Shown one piece after another: positions 43,202 to 53,040 of a stretch of DNA of 64,000 bases. The position numbers were made by a program, and so were the translations under genes. Below the pieces are notes generated by a model. That model ran no database searches, had not been told where the DNA came from, and was given only the letters and a program-made list of their open reading frames with translations. The stretch spans positions 248,001 through 312,000 of the forward strand of contig CBDCKA010000001.1 of NCBI GenBank assembly GCA_965218055.1, in the 5' to 3' direction. This DNA is from CBDBKE01 sp965218055 (GTDB lineage: Bacteria > Acidobacteriota > Terriglobia > JAJPHL01 > JAPKYU01). Each line of letters starts with the position of its first letter. Position 1 is the first letter of the stretch.

Positions 43202-44611
43202 ATGAGTAGCAGCGAAACCGCAGAGTGCAGGCGCGAACTGGTCATCGAGGTACCGGCCGAAGAAGTCCATCAAGAGTCGGTGCGGGTTACACGTCACCTG
43301 CAGCGCCGGGCCCGGCTGCCCGGCTTCCGGCCCGGTAAGGCTCCCCTCAGCTTGATCCAGCAGCGCTTTCGCGACGAAATCCGGGAGGAGGTGTTGCGCG
43401 CGCTAGTGCCCGAGCACTTCCGCCGCCGGGTGCAAGCGGAAAACCTGGAGCCAGTCGCCGCCCCCCAGATTGACGACGTTTCCCTGGAGCCGGATGCCGA
43501 ACAGCCCCTGCGGTTCAAAGCCGTGTTCGAGGTGATTCCCGCCTTTGACCTGGGTGACTACACGAACTTAGAAGTAGACGTGGTGGAGCCGGCCGTCTCG
43601 GAGGAAGATGTTGAGGCCAGTCTCAAGCAGTTGCAAGAACAGCAGGCGGTGTTCACCGCGGTGGAGGATTGTCCGCTCAAGGATGGGGATTTCGCCGTGA
43701 TCTCCCTGACCGGAAAGCCCCAGGACGAAAAGACCCCGGCCGAAAAAAATCCGGATGGTGAAGAGCCGAGCCAGGGCCAGCCCGCAGGCGGCGGGCCGAG
43801 GAAGCTGCCGGGGAAGTTGGAGGTGAAGCCGGTGAAGCTGGACGAGGCGCTGTGTGAAATCGGCGGCTCCGATACAATGCCGGCTTTCAGCGAGCACCTG
43901 CGGGGCGTCGGTCCGGGCGAGGAGCGCGCCTTCCCGGTCAGCTACCCGGAAGATTTCAACGACCAGCGCCTGGCCGGCCGTACCCTGCAGTACACCGTAC
44001 GGGTAAACGCGATCAAGCAGAAGCAGCTTCCCGAACTCGACGACGAGTTTGCCCGCGAAGTGGGCAGCTTTACAACCCTCGAGGGGGTGCGGGCCAGCAT
44101 CGGTCAAAACCTGTTAGAGCGGGCACGGCAGCGGGCCACCCAGCAGGCCAAGGAAAAGCTCCTGGACCAGCTGGTGGAGCTGCACGAGTTCCCGGTGCCC
44201 GAATCGCTGGTGGACAAACAGGTGCAGTCGCGCCTGGAGCGCTCTGTGCGCCAGCTGGTGGCGCAGGGTATGGACCCGGCGCGGCTGAATCTGGATTGGG
44301 AGCGCCTGCGCTCCTCGCACCTGGAGGGCGGTCGGCGAGACGTGCGGGCCGGCGTTCTGCTGGAGCGCATCGCCGAACGCGAGGGGGTCCAGATCAGCGA
44401 AGAAGAGCTGCGGCAGGAAACTGAGAACCTGGCGCAGCAGGCAGGGCGCGGCGGTCACACCGCTGAGGCTCGCGCTCGCTTGACAAAACCAGAGGTAGCA
44501 GATAGAATTAAGGGTAGGCTGCGCAACGACAAGACTCTGGATCTGCTGTACCAGAAAGCCAGAAAGATCGCCGGCCACCCCGGCAAAGAAGAACGACCCC
44601 AAACGGAATGA
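43202..44611 (+). CDS. tig: Trigger factor, ribosome-associated chaperone and prolyl isomerase
   Basis: A 469-residue chaperone that binds the ribosome exit tunnel. The ribosome-binding loop is GFRPGKAPLSLIQQRF, the PPIase domain spans about 150-255, and the C-terminal chaperone arms follow. The PPIase domain carries an acidic/Gly-Pro-rich insertion (PAEKNPDGEEPSQGQPAGGG, about 180-200) not seen in the usual ~430-residue proteins. ATG 43202 lies 9 bases after TATAGT, which may be the promoter -10. The stop overlaps the clpP start. Confidence 0.95.
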   Translation: MSSSETAECRRELVIEVPAEEVHQESVRVTRHLQRRARLPGFRPGKAPLSLIQQRFRDEIREEVLRALVPEHFRRRVQAENLEPVAAPQIDDVSLEPDAEQPLRFKAVFEVIPAFDLGDYTNLEVDVVEPAVSEEDVEASLKQLQEQQAVFTAVEDCPLKDGDFAVISLTGKPQDEKTPAEKNPDGEEPSQGQPAGGGPRKLPGKLEVKPVKLDEALCEIGGSDTMPAFSEHLRGVGPGEERAFPVSYPEDFNDQRLAGRTLQYTVRVNAIKQKQLPELDDEFAREVGSFTTLEGVRASIGQNLLERARQRATQQAKEKLLDQLVELHEFPVPESLVDKQVQSRLERSVRQLVAQGMDPARLNLDWERLRSSHLEGGRRDVRAGVLLERIAEREGVQISEEELRQETENLAQQAGRGGHTAEARARLTKPEVADRIKGRLRNDKTLDLLYQKARKIAGHPGKEERPQTE

Positions 44612-45228
44612 ATCGGCCCCGCTTCCCGCAATTTCACTCCGCGCTGATCCCCATGGTCGTTGAGCAGACCAGCCGGGGAGAGCGCGCTTACGACATTTAT
44701 TCCCGGCTGCTTCGTGACAACATCATTTTTATTGGGACCCCGATTGATGACAACATTGCCAACGTGGTCACAGCCCAGTTGCTGTTTCTGGAAGCGAACG
44801 ATCCGGAAAGAGATATCTCCCTTTATATCAACAGCCCAGGCGGCTCCATCACGGCCGGGATGGCCATTTACGACACCATGGAATTCATCCGGCCCGACGT
44901 GAGTACAATCTGCATCGGCCAAGCCGCTTCGATGGCGGCTCTGATGCTGGCAGCGGGCAGCAAAGGCAAGCGGTTTGCCCTGCCCAACTCGCGTGTTCTG
45001 ATCCACCAGCCTTCCGTCATGGGCGGGTTGTCAGGCCAAGCCACCGACATTGACATTCAGGCGCGGGAAATCCTGCGCTGGCGCCAGATTACCAACGAGT
45101 TGCTGGCCCGCCACACCGGCCAGGCGGTGGATAGGATCGAGCGCGACGTCGACCGCGACTTCATCATGAACCCCTCTCAGGCTAAAGATTACGGGCTAAT
45201 TGACGAAATCATCTTTAAGAGCCGGTAA
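44608..45228 (+). CDS. clpP: ATP-dependent Clp protease proteolytic subunit
   Basis: A 206-residue serine protease that forms the 14-mer chamber with ClpX. Catalytic Ser108 (GQAASMAA), His133 (VLIHQPS) and Asp182 have the same spacing as in the E. coli enzyme. ATG 44608 overlaps the tig stop (ATGA), so the two are coupled. Confidence 0.95.
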   Translation: MNRPRFPQFHSALIPMVVEQTSRGERAYDIYSRLLRDNIIFIGTPIDDNIANVVTAQLLFLEANDPERDISLYINSPGGSITAGMAIYDTMEFIRPDVSTICIGQAASMAALMLAAGSKGKRFALPNSRVLIHQPSVMGGLSGQATDIDIQAREILRWRQITNELLARHTGQAVDRIERDVDRDFIMNPSQAKDYGLIDEIIFKSR

Positions 45229-45549
45229 ACCCTAATGCCGTGTCCGGCTGAAGAAGTACCTTATGGCGCCACTGAGACCTTCGCATGGGACGGGCTTTCA
45301 GCGGCCATAGTAAGGAGCGCAATCAGCCGGTCGCGGTGCAAGGAGCATCGGCAGGTTCGGAGCGGAGCGATGCTCCCGGTAAAGCGGTGGTTCCCCCAGA
45401 TGAAGGAACCTACGGCAGGGGAGAGTGCCAACTTCGTAAACCTCTGCGTTGCCCTCCAGTGGGAGCACAGGAGCGAACCCTCTGGTAGGATTTCCGAGGC
45501 CAGTAGAGTATAGTGGAGAGGCCGCCAGCGGCGCAGAAAAGGAGCGGTT
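45229..45549. other. clpP-clpX intergenic region
   Basis: 321 bases with no convincing gene. Contains short hairpins ('ggagcgatgctcc') and TATAGT at 45509-45514, about 40 bases before clpX, a possible -10 without a good -35. A 92-codon open frame here lacks coding features. Confidence 0.4.
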
Positions 45550-46818
45550 GTGGTCAGACGCAACGGACCGGACGAAATCTTGAAATGTTCGTTCTGCCAC
45601 AAGACCCAGGATTTGGTGGGCAAACTCATCTCTTCGCCCAGCGACTACCCAAGGTCCTACATTTGTGATGAATGCGTGGCGGTCTGCAACTCGATTCTGG
45701 AGGACGACCGCGGCGAGACGCCGGTGGACCGGCTGCAGCAACTTCCCAAGCCCGAGGAGGTCAAGGAGTTCCTGGACCAATACGTGATCGGCCAGGAAAA
45801 GACCAAGAAGAAGCTGGCCGTCGCCGTCTACAACCACTACAAGCGAATCCAGTTGGCGCGGCAGCGGCAAAGCGAGGTGGAGCTAACCAAGTCCAACATC
45901 CTGTTGATCGGTCCCACCGGCACGGGCAAGACCCTGCTGGCGCAGACCCTGGCCCGGCTGCTCGAGGTGCCGTTCGCCATCGTGGACGCCACTACCTTGA
46001 CCGAGGCCGGTTATGTGGGCGAGGACGTGGAAAACATCCTGCTCCGCCTGCTGCAGAACGCTGAGGGCGACGTGGCCCGCGCCCAGCAGGGCATCATCTA
46101 CATTGACGAAGTGGACAAAATTTGCCGCAAGGACGAGAACCCCTCGATCACCCGTGACGTCTCCGGTGAGGGGGTGCAGCAAGCGCTGCTGAAAATCCTG
46201 GAAGGCACCGTGGCCAATGTCCCGCCGCAGGGCGGCCGCAAGCACCCGCATCAGGAATTCACTCAGGTGGATACCACCAACATCCTGTTCATTTGCGGCG
46301 GGGCGTTCGTCGGCCTGGAAAAAGTGATCTCGCATCGCTCCGGCAGCAAGACCATGGGCTTCCGGGCCGAGGCGGGGCCGACTGCGGTCGGCGCCAGCGG
46401 GCGAAGGGAAATCGAGCTACTGGAACAGTTGCAGCCGATGGACCTGATCAAGTACGGGCTGATCCCGGAGTTTGTCGGACGAGTCTCGGTGATTGCCGTG
46501 CTGCAGGATCTGGACAAGCAGTCGCTGGTGGAGATCCTGATGCGCCCCAAGAACGCCATCGTCCGTCAGTATCAGAAACTATTCGAATATGAGAACGTGC
46601 GACTCAAGTTCACCACTGAGGCGCTGGAAGCCATCGCCGACGTGGCCCAGGCGCGGCGCATCGGCGCTCGCGGCCTGCGGATGATCCTGGAAGACCTGAT
46701 GCTGGAGGTCATGTACCATCTGCCGTCACACCGGAAGGTGCGGGAGTTTACAGTGACCAAGGAAATGGTGGAATCCCAGCAGATCAATATGTCAAACTAT
46801 ATGGAGAAGGCGGGATAG
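45550..46818 (+). CDS. clpX: ATP-dependent Clp protease unfoldase ClpX
   Basis: A 422-residue AAA+ unfoldase. The N-terminal C4 zinc domain has Cys at 13, 16, 39 and 42 (CSFC...CDEC). Walker A GPTGTGKT is at 121-128, Walker B IIYIDEVDKI follows, and the pore loop GYVGED precedes it. GTG 45550 is the start, with AAAAGGAG a few bases upstream; the Cys-rich domain begins right after. It pairs with ClpP encoded just upstream. Confidence 0.95.
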   Translation: MVRRNGPDEILKCSFCHKTQDLVGKLISSPSDYPRSYICDECVAVCNSILEDDRGETPVDRLQQLPKPEEVKEFLDQYVIGQEKTKKKLAVAVYNHYKRIQLARQRQSEVELTKSNILLIGPTGTGKTLLAQTLARLLEVPFAIVDATTLTEAGYVGEDVENILLRLLQNAEGDVARAQQGIIYIDEVDKICRKDENPSITRDVSGEGVQQALLKILEGTVANVPPQGGRKHPHQEFTQVDTTNILFICGGAFVGLEKVISHRSGSKTMGFRAEAGPTAVGASGRREIELLEQLQPMDLIKYGLIPEFVGRVSVIAVLQDLDKQSLVEILMRPKNAIVRQYQKLFEYENVRLKFTTEALEAIADVAQARRIGARGLRMILEDLMLEVMYHLPSHRKVREFTVTKEMVESQQINMSNYMEKAG

Positions 46819-46902
46819 CGCTTGCGTCTCCGGCCCTTTGAGGGCACCCTCTGGCACGGCTGAGTAAGCAGCACGGGGCCGGGGGAAGGTCGGGCTCAAC
46901 CG

Positions 46903-49314
46903 ATGGCTACAGTTCGCGAAAAAGTGGAAAGCCGGCGACTGCCGATGATGCCCATCCGGGACGTGGTCATGTTCCCGCACATGATGACCCCGTTCGTGGT
47001 GGGCCGCGAAAGCTCCATTCGCGCCTTGGAAGAGGCGCTGGCTGCAGACAAGAAAATATTCCTGGCTACCCAGCACGACGCCTCGGTGGAAGAGCCCAAG
47101 CCCAACGAGATTTACCAGGTGGGCACGGTGGCCAACATCGTGCAGAGCGTCAAGCTGCCGGACGGCAATGTCAAGGTTCTGGTGGAGGGCCAGGAGCGCG
47201 CTCGGGTCGTCAGTCTCAGCGATGAAGAGGGGTTCTTCCGCTCCGTCGTCCGAACCGTTACCTACCGCACAGAGCAGAGCCAGCAGGTGGAGACGCTCAC
47301 CCAGCGCGTCACGGCGCTATTCGAGCAGTACGTCAAGCTGGGCCAGAACCTGAACTACGAGACGATGATTGCCGCCGTCCGCGTGGACGATACCGGCAAA
47401 CTGGCCGATACCATCGCCGCCAATCTGCAACTGGCCATCGAAGAGAAGCAGGAATTGCTGGAGATTTTCGATCCCCTGGATCGGCTGCAGCGGATTGCTG
47501 ACGTGCTCGACATCGAGATCGAGAAACTGAACGTGGACCGCAGCGTCCAGGGTCGCGTCAAGCGGCAGATGGAACGGGCCCAGAAAGAGTACTACCTCAA
47601 CGAGAAGATCAAGGCCATTCAGAAGGAGCTGGGACGCGGTGAGAAGAGCGAGCTGGACGAGCTGAAGAAGAAAATCGACGCGGCCGGCATGACCAAGGAA
47701 TCTCACGAGAAGGCCATCCAGGAGCTGAAAAAACTGGAACTGATGCCGGCCATGTCGGCCGAATCTACTGTCAGCCGTAATTACCTGGATTGGATGCTGG
47801 CCGTGCCCTGGAAGAAGAAAACCAAAGAGATCCGCGATATGGGCCGGGCCGAGCAGATCCTGGAACAAGATCACTACGGGCTGGAGAAGATCAAGGAGCG
47901 CATCCTGGAGTTCCTGGCGGTGCGGCGCCTGGTGAAGCACCCGCGCGGCTCGATCTTGTGCTTTGTGGGTCCGCCCGGAGTGGGCAAGACCTCGCTGGGC
48001 ATGTCCATCGCCCGCGCCACCGGGCGCAAATTCGTGCGCCTCTCGTTGGGCGGGGTTCGCGACGAGGCCGAAATTCGTGGCCACCGCCGCACCTACATTG
48101 GCGCCCTGCCCGGCCAGATCCTTCAGATGATGAAGAAGGCCGGAACCCGCAACCCGGTCTTCATGCTGGACGAAGTGGACAAGATGAGCATGGACTTCCG
48201 AGGCGATCCCTCGGCGGCACTGCTGGAGGTCCTCGATCCGGAACAGAATTACATGTTCATGGATCATTACCTGGACGTGGAATACGACCTCAGCCAGGTT
48301 TTCTTCATCACCACCGCCAACGTCCTGCACACGATCCCTCCCGCCCTCCAGGACCGCATGGAAGTGATTCGCCTGGTGGGCTATACGGAGCCTGAAAAAG
48401 TCGAGATCGCCAAGCGCTTCCTGATCCAGAAGCAGCGCAAGGCCACCGGGTTAAGCGAACAAAACCTGGGGTTCATTGACGAAGCGCTCTCGAGCATCAT
48501 CCAGAACTACACGCGCGAGGCCGGCGTGCGCAACCTAGAGCGGGAAATCGCCAACGTCTGCCGCAAGGTGGCCCGCAAGGTGATCAAGGAAGGGCGCAAC
48601 ATCCGCATCACGACCAAGCTGGAAGACCTGAAGGAATACCTGGGCGTGATCAAGTTCCGGGACACCCGGGCCGAAGAGAAGAACGAGGTCGGGCTGGCTA
48701 CGGGGCTGGCCTGGACGGAGGTTGGCGGCCAAATCCTGACCACCGAAGCCACGCTGATGGAGGGCAAGGGGAATCTTACGTTGACCGGCAAGCTGGGCGA
48801 TGTGATGCAGGAATCGGCTCAGGCCGCCATGAGTTACGTGCGCTCACGCAGCGCGCAACTCGGCCTGGAGCGTGACTTTTACCGGCACCTGGACTTCCAC
48901 GTCCATGTTCCGGAGGGCGCCATACCTAAGGACGGCCCGTCGGCCGGCATTACCATCGCAGTGGCCATTGCCAGCGCGCTCACCCGCATCCCGGTGCGCC
49001 GCGACGTGGCCATGACCGGAGAAATCACGTTGCGCGGTAAAGTGCTGCCCATCGGCGGGCTGAAGGAGAAGTTGCTGGCCGCCCACCGCACCGGGCTGCA
49101 CGAGGTCGTCATCCCGAAAGACAATGAGAAAGACTTGGCCGACGCTCCGGCCAACATCCTCGAGGCAATGAAAATCCACGCCGTGGAAACCATGGACCAT
49201 GTGCTGCGGGTCGCGCTCGAACAACCCATCGTTGGGATGGCTGCTGAGTCGCCGATCCCGGCGCCGCCCGATTTTCAACCCACGGCGCCTGAACAGGACC
49301 GGATCACACAATAG
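46903..49314 (+). CDS. lon: Lon protease
   Basis: An 803-residue ATP-dependent protease. The N-terminal substrate domain starts RLPMMPIRDVVMFPHMMTPF. The AAA+ module has Walker A GPPGVGKT and Walker B PVFMLDEVDKM. The proteolytic Ser-Lys dyad is Ser680 (PKDGPSAG) and Lys723 (GGLKEK). A coiled-coil region lies at 200-290. ATG 46903 is preceded by GGGGGAAGG. It completes the tig-clpP-clpX-lon order found in many bacteria. Confidence 0.95.
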   Translation: MATVREKVESRRLPMMPIRDVVMFPHMMTPFVVGRESSIRALEEALAADKKIFLATQHDASVEEPKPNEIYQVGTVANIVQSVKLPDGNVKVLVEGQERARVVSLSDEEGFFRSVVRTVTYRTEQSQQVETLTQRVTALFEQYVKLGQNLNYETMIAAVRVDDTGKLADTIAANLQLAIEEKQELLEIFDPLDRLQRIADVLDIEIEKLNVDRSVQGRVKRQMERAQKEYYLNEKIKAIQKELGRGEKSELDELKKKIDAAGMTKESHEKAIQELKKLELMPAMSAESTVSRNYLDWMLAVPWKKKTKEIRDMGRAEQILEQDHYGLEKIKERILEFLAVRRLVKHPRGSILCFVGPPGVGKTSLGMSIARATGRKFVRLSLGGVRDEAEIRGHRRTYIGALPGQILQMMKKAGTRNPVFMLDEVDKMSMDFRGDPSAALLEVLDPEQNYMFMDHYLDVEYDLSQVFFITTANVLHTIPPALQDRMEVIRLVGYTEPEKVEIAKRFLIQKQRKATGLSEQNLGFIDEALSSIIQNYTREAGVRNLEREIANVCRKVARKVIKEGRNIRITTKLEDLKEYLGVIKFRDTRAEEKNEVGLATGLAWTEVGGQILTTEATLMEGKGNLTLTGKLGDVMQESAQAAMSYVRSRSAQLGLERDFYRHLDFHVHVPEGAIPKDGPSAGITIAVAIASALTRIPVRRDVAMTGEITLRGKVLPIGGLKEKLLAAHRTGLHEVVIPKDNEKDLADAPANILEAMKIHAVETMDHVLRVALEQPIVGMAAESPIPAPPDFQPTAPEQDRITQ

Positions 49315-49471
49315 GACGAGCCTGAGCCGTCGTCAGCAACACCACACGGCCCGGCGAAGCGGTACAAATTCCGACGCCTTTCAGGCGTCACAGGCATGTT
49401 CCCCCAAAGACTCGAGCGGCTCCCGTAGCGAGAACAGCATCCCGTTGTGGGTGCCCTTTAACCGATAGCTT

Positions 49472-50722
49472 ATGAACCTCACACAACTAAAAGCATTGAA
49501 CATCGGCCGGTTGACCCAGTTGGCCAAGGACCACAACATCGCCGGGGCCTCCGGCATGCGCAAGCAGGACCTGATCTTCCGACTCTTGCAGGCGGAGGCC
49601 GAGAAAAACGGGCTGGTGTTTTCCGAAGGGGTGCTGGAGACGCTGCCCGATGGCTTCGGCTTTCTGCGCAGCCCCGATTACAACTACTTGCCCAGCCCGG
49701 ACGACGTCTACGTTTCGCCCTCGCAGATCCGCCGGTTTGACCTGCACACCGGCGACACCACCAGCGGCCAGGTCCGCCCCCCTAAGGAGGGAGAGAAGTA
49801 CTTTGCGCTGGTGAAGATCGAGGCCGTCAACTTCGAGTCGCCCGAGGAGGCCCGTAACAAGATCTTCTTCGACAACCTGACCCCGCTGTATCCCAACGAG
49901 CAGGTGAAGCTCGAAACCACACGGGAGAGCCTCTCCTCCCGGGTGATGGACCTGCTGACCCCGCTGGGCAAGGGCCAGCGCGGCCTGATCGTCTCGCCGC
50001 CCCGCACCGGCAAGACCATGCTGCTGCAGTCGATCGCCAACTCCATCACCACCAACCACCCCGAGATCACCCTGATCGTGCTGCTGATTGACGAGCGGCC
50101 CGAGGAGGTCACCGACATGCAGCGCTCCGTCAAGGGCGAGGTCATCAGCTCGACCTTTGATGAGCCGGCCGTCCGTCACGTGCAGGTGGCCGAGATGGTG
50201 ATGGAGAAGGCTAAGCGGCTGGTGGAGCACAAGCGCGACGTGGTGATCCTGTTGGACTCCATCACGCGGCTGGCCCGCGCCTACAACACCATCGTGCCTC
50301 CCTCGGGCAAGGTGCTGTCGGGTGGCGTGGACTCCAACGCCCTGCAGCGCCCCAAGCGCTTCTTCGGGGCGGCGCGCAACATCGAGGAGGGCGGCTCGCT
50401 GACCATTATCGCCACCGCCCTGATCGACACCGGCAGCCGCATGGACGACGTGATCTTCGAGGAGTTCAAGGGCACCGGCAACATGGAGGTGAACCTGGAG
50501 CGCAAGCTGGTCGACAAGCGCGTCTTCCCGGCCATCGACATCAACAAGAGCGGTACCCGCAAGGAGGAGCTGCTGCTGAGCCGGGACGATCTGAACCGGG
50601 TCTGGGTACTGCGCAAGGTACTCAACCCGCTCTCGCCGGTCGAGGCCATGGAGCTGCTGCTGGACAAAATGGCCCGCACCAAGTCCAACACCGACTTCCT
50701 CAACTCCATGAACACGGGCTAA
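49472..50722 (+). CDS. rho: Transcription termination factor Rho
   Basis: A 416-residue hexameric RNA helicase. The N-terminal domain begins LTQLKALNIGRLTQLAKDH. The RNA-binding cold-shock-like fold has GFGFLRSPDYNYLPSPDDVYVSPSQIRRF (in pieces). Walker A SPPRTGKT is at 175-182 with Lys181. VLLIDERPEEVTDM is Walker B, and the C-terminal secondary RNA site includes SGGVDSNALQRPKRFFGAAR. ATG 49472 lies after a 157-base leader from lon. Confidence 0.95.
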   Translation: MNLTQLKALNIGRLTQLAKDHNIAGASGMRKQDLIFRLLQAEAEKNGLVFSEGVLETLPDGFGFLRSPDYNYLPSPDDVYVSPSQIRRFDLHTGDTTSGQVRPPKEGEKYFALVKIEAVNFESPEEARNKIFFDNLTPLYPNEQVKLETTRESLSSRVMDLLTPLGKGQRGLIVSPPRTGKTMLLQSIANSITTNHPEITLIVLLIDERPEEVTDMQRSVKGEVISSTFDEPAVRHVQVAEMVMEKAKRLVEHKRDVVILLDSITRLARAYNTIVPPSGKVLSGGVDSNALQRPKRFFGAARNIEEGGSLTIIATALIDTGSRMDDVIFEEFKGTGNMEVNLERKLVDKRVFPAIDINKSGTRKEELLLSRDDLNRVWVLRKVLNPLSPVEAMELLLDKMARTKSNTDFLNSMNTG

Positions 50723-50911
50723 CCTTTTTGCCGAGTTGCCTGGTGTTCCCGGCCGTGAACTCCCGCCAGCGAATTCTTCATTTCGGAGTAAGATTTGCCA
50801 GGCCGTAATGCTCAGCTACACCCAACGATGGGACACACCTCGGTGCGCTATCGAGCCACCGGGTGCCACCGGGTGCCACCAAGTGATAGAATGGCCAGCG
50901 GTTAAACAGCG

Positions 50912-52897
50912 TTGTACGTGGGACACTACTCAGTTTCAAAGCCGACCCGTCTCCCCCCGGTAAAGACTTCCTGGCCCTGGCCCTCGGCAAAAACCTCCTG
51001 GCTGCTGGTTGCCATCGCCACGCTGGCGGTGATCCTGTACCTCAACGTTCTCCCCAATACCTTCATCTTTGACGACTGGCAACAGGTGGTGAAAAACCCG
51101 TTCCTGAGGCGGCCGGACGGGCTTCGGAAAATTTTTACCACCGGCGTGCTGGAGTTTATGGGGCCGGTGGCGGTGAGCAATTTCTACCGGCCGCTGATGC
51201 ACAGCGCCTTTTACGTGATGTTTCGGCTCTCCGGCCTTAACCCGGCCGGCTATCACGCTCTCTCGATCCTGTTGCACGCTGCCATTTGCCTGCTGGTTTA
51301 CGCCGTGATTGCTCGGCTCTCAGGCCGCCGCCTCACGGCCGTTGCCGCGGCCCTGCTGTTTGCCGCGCACCCGGTGCACACCGAAGCGGTCGCCTGGATC
51401 TCCGCTTACCCGGAACTGCTGTGCACTTTCTTCACTTTGCTGGTTCTCTGGGTGTATTCCCGTGCCGAGCAAGCACAGGGCAGAGCCCGCGTGGCTCTCC
51501 TCCTGCTGACCGGACCGCTTTTTCTGCTGGCTCTGCTGGCCAAGGAGATCGCAGTCGCCACACCGCTGCTGCTGGTGTGCTATGAACTGTTGGTGCGCCG
51601 CGCGCCTTGGCGCGCCACGCTACGGGCCACCTGGCTGGCTTACGTTTCGCTTGCCGCCGCCGCCGCCGTCTACCTGGCCGCACGCTTGCATGCCCTGAAG
51701 GCCCTGATGCCCGCGTCACAGGACCCCATCCCTCCCACTGAGCATCTTTGGACTGCGGTGGGACTCTTCTTTCGCTATCTCTGGGTGCAGGTCTGGCCGC
51801 TCGAGCCGCATGCCTTTTACTACCTGGCGCGCAACCGCAGCCCTCTGGAGCCGATCGTAATGGCGGGCCTGGCCACGCTGCTGGCTACGGCTGCTCTGGG
51901 GTGGTGGCTCTACCGCCGCCGGCACCCGGAAGTGTTGGCTGTGGCGCTGTACCTGCTCCCGCTGGCTCCGGCCTTCCTGCTGCCCTACTCTTCTATCGGT
52001 TGGCTGATGTCGGAGCGCTACCTGTACTTGCCCTCAGTGGGATTCTGCTGGCTGCTGGCGGCCGGCCTGATCGCGGCCGCCGACCGCTGGGGATACCGGC
52101 CACTGGGCGCACTGTTTGTGATTGTGCTGCTCGCCTGCTCTGTGCGTACGGTCCTCCGGAATGGGGACTGGGCCGACGAGGTGGCGTTCTATCGTCGAAC
52201 GGTCGCTGCCTTCCCCGGTTTCTCGCACGCCCACCTGAACCTGGGCGAGGCCTTGTTGCGCCACAACCGCGTCCCAGAAGCGCTGGAGGCCACGCACGTT
52301 GCTGCGCGGCTGTCGCCGGCCTATTCCGCCCCGCACAACAACCTGGGCCTTATCTACTGGCGGCAGGGGGACGAGGAAGCGGCCATCCAACATTTTCTAC
52401 GTGCAGCCGCACTGGCCGAACGCCGGGTAAACCGCTTCATTCAGTCCCGCGCCCTGGCAAACCTAGGGGTGTTGTATCGCCAGCAGGGGCGCCTGGAGGA
52501 GGCACTGGACGCTTCCCGCCGGGCGCTTGCGGTCGATCCCCATTTCGCCAGCGCCTACAACAATCTGGGCTACGCATTGCTGGTGCAGGGCCAGGTGGAG
52601 GAGGCGATCCTCCACTTCCGCCACGCCCTCGAACTGGAGCCCACGCTGGAGGTGGCCTACGCCAACCTGGGGTTGGCCTATGCGGAAAAGCAGGAGTGGG
52701 AGGCAGCCCTGGCGCACCTCCGCCAGGCCAAACGATTGAACCCAAATAGCGACGAGGTGCACGCCCGCATGGGCGAGGTCTACCTGGCCCAGGGCCAGCT
52801 CATTTCCGCCCGCCGGGAGTTTTCTCTGGCCTTGCAATTGGACCCGGGTAACGACCGTGCTCGGGCCGGACTCGGCTCGATTCGGGAGGCCCAGTAA
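50912..52897 (+). CDS. TMTC-like polytopic membrane protein with C-terminal TPR repeats
   Basis: A 661-residue protein. The N-terminal ~400 residues are a GT-C-like membrane domain with about 10 helices and the first-loop DD motif (FIFDDWQQ), where GT-C enzymes place catalytic acids. After this come about 6 TPRs (for example AYNNLGYALLVQGQVEEAILHFRHALEL, in pieces, from about residue 420). The layout resembles TMTC proteins and other bacterial O-mannosyltransferase-like proteins. TTG 50912 or GTG 50918 is the only start ahead of the first helix; no strong ribosome site is seen. It is a paralogue of the gene at 54504. Confidence 0.7.
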   Translation: MYVGHYSVSKPTRLPPVKTSWPWPSAKTSWLLVAIATLAVILYLNVLPNTFIFDDWQQVVKNPFLRRPDGLRKIFTTGVLEFMGPVAVSNFYRPLMHSAFYVMFRLSGLNPAGYHALSILLHAAICLLVYAVIARLSGRRLTAVAAALLFAAHPVHTEAVAWISAYPELLCTFFTLLVLWVYSRAEQAQGRARVALLLLTGPLFLLALLAKEIAVATPLLLVCYELLVRRAPWRATLRATWLAYVSLAAAAAVYLAARLHALKALMPASQDPIPPTEHLWTAVGLFFRYLWVQVWPLEPHAFYYLARNRSPLEPIVMAGLATLLATAALGWWLYRRRHPEVLAVALYLLPLAPAFLLPYSSIGWLMSERYLYLPSVGFCWLLAAGLIAAADRWGYRPLGALFVIVLLACSVRTVLRNGDWADEVAFYRRTVAAFPGFSHAHLNLGEALLRHNRVPEALEATHVAARLSPAYSAPHNNLGLIYWRQGDEEAAIQHFLRAAALAERRVNRFIQSRALANLGVLYRQQGRLEEALDASRRALAVDPHFASAYNNLGYALLVQGQVEEAILHFRHALELEPTLEVAYANLGLAYAEKQEWEAALAHLRQAKRLNPNSDEVHARMGEVYLAQGQLISARREFSLALQLDPGNDRARAGLGSIREAQ

Positions 52898-53040
52898 ATG
52901 GTGGCCAAGGTGCAACATCATCGTGGGAGCTGTTCCCACAAGTCGGCTTCACCGTTGCCACCTGGGCTTGACCCCACACGGTGGCTGCCGTACGCTGTTG
53001 CGCGAAGGAAAACTCGAATCGGAAATTCCGGCTAAGTCCG

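Noticed and set aside
45235..45513. A 92-codon frame between clpP and clpX
   Set aside because: No ribosome site, low-complexity composition and no recognisable motif; treated as intergenic.
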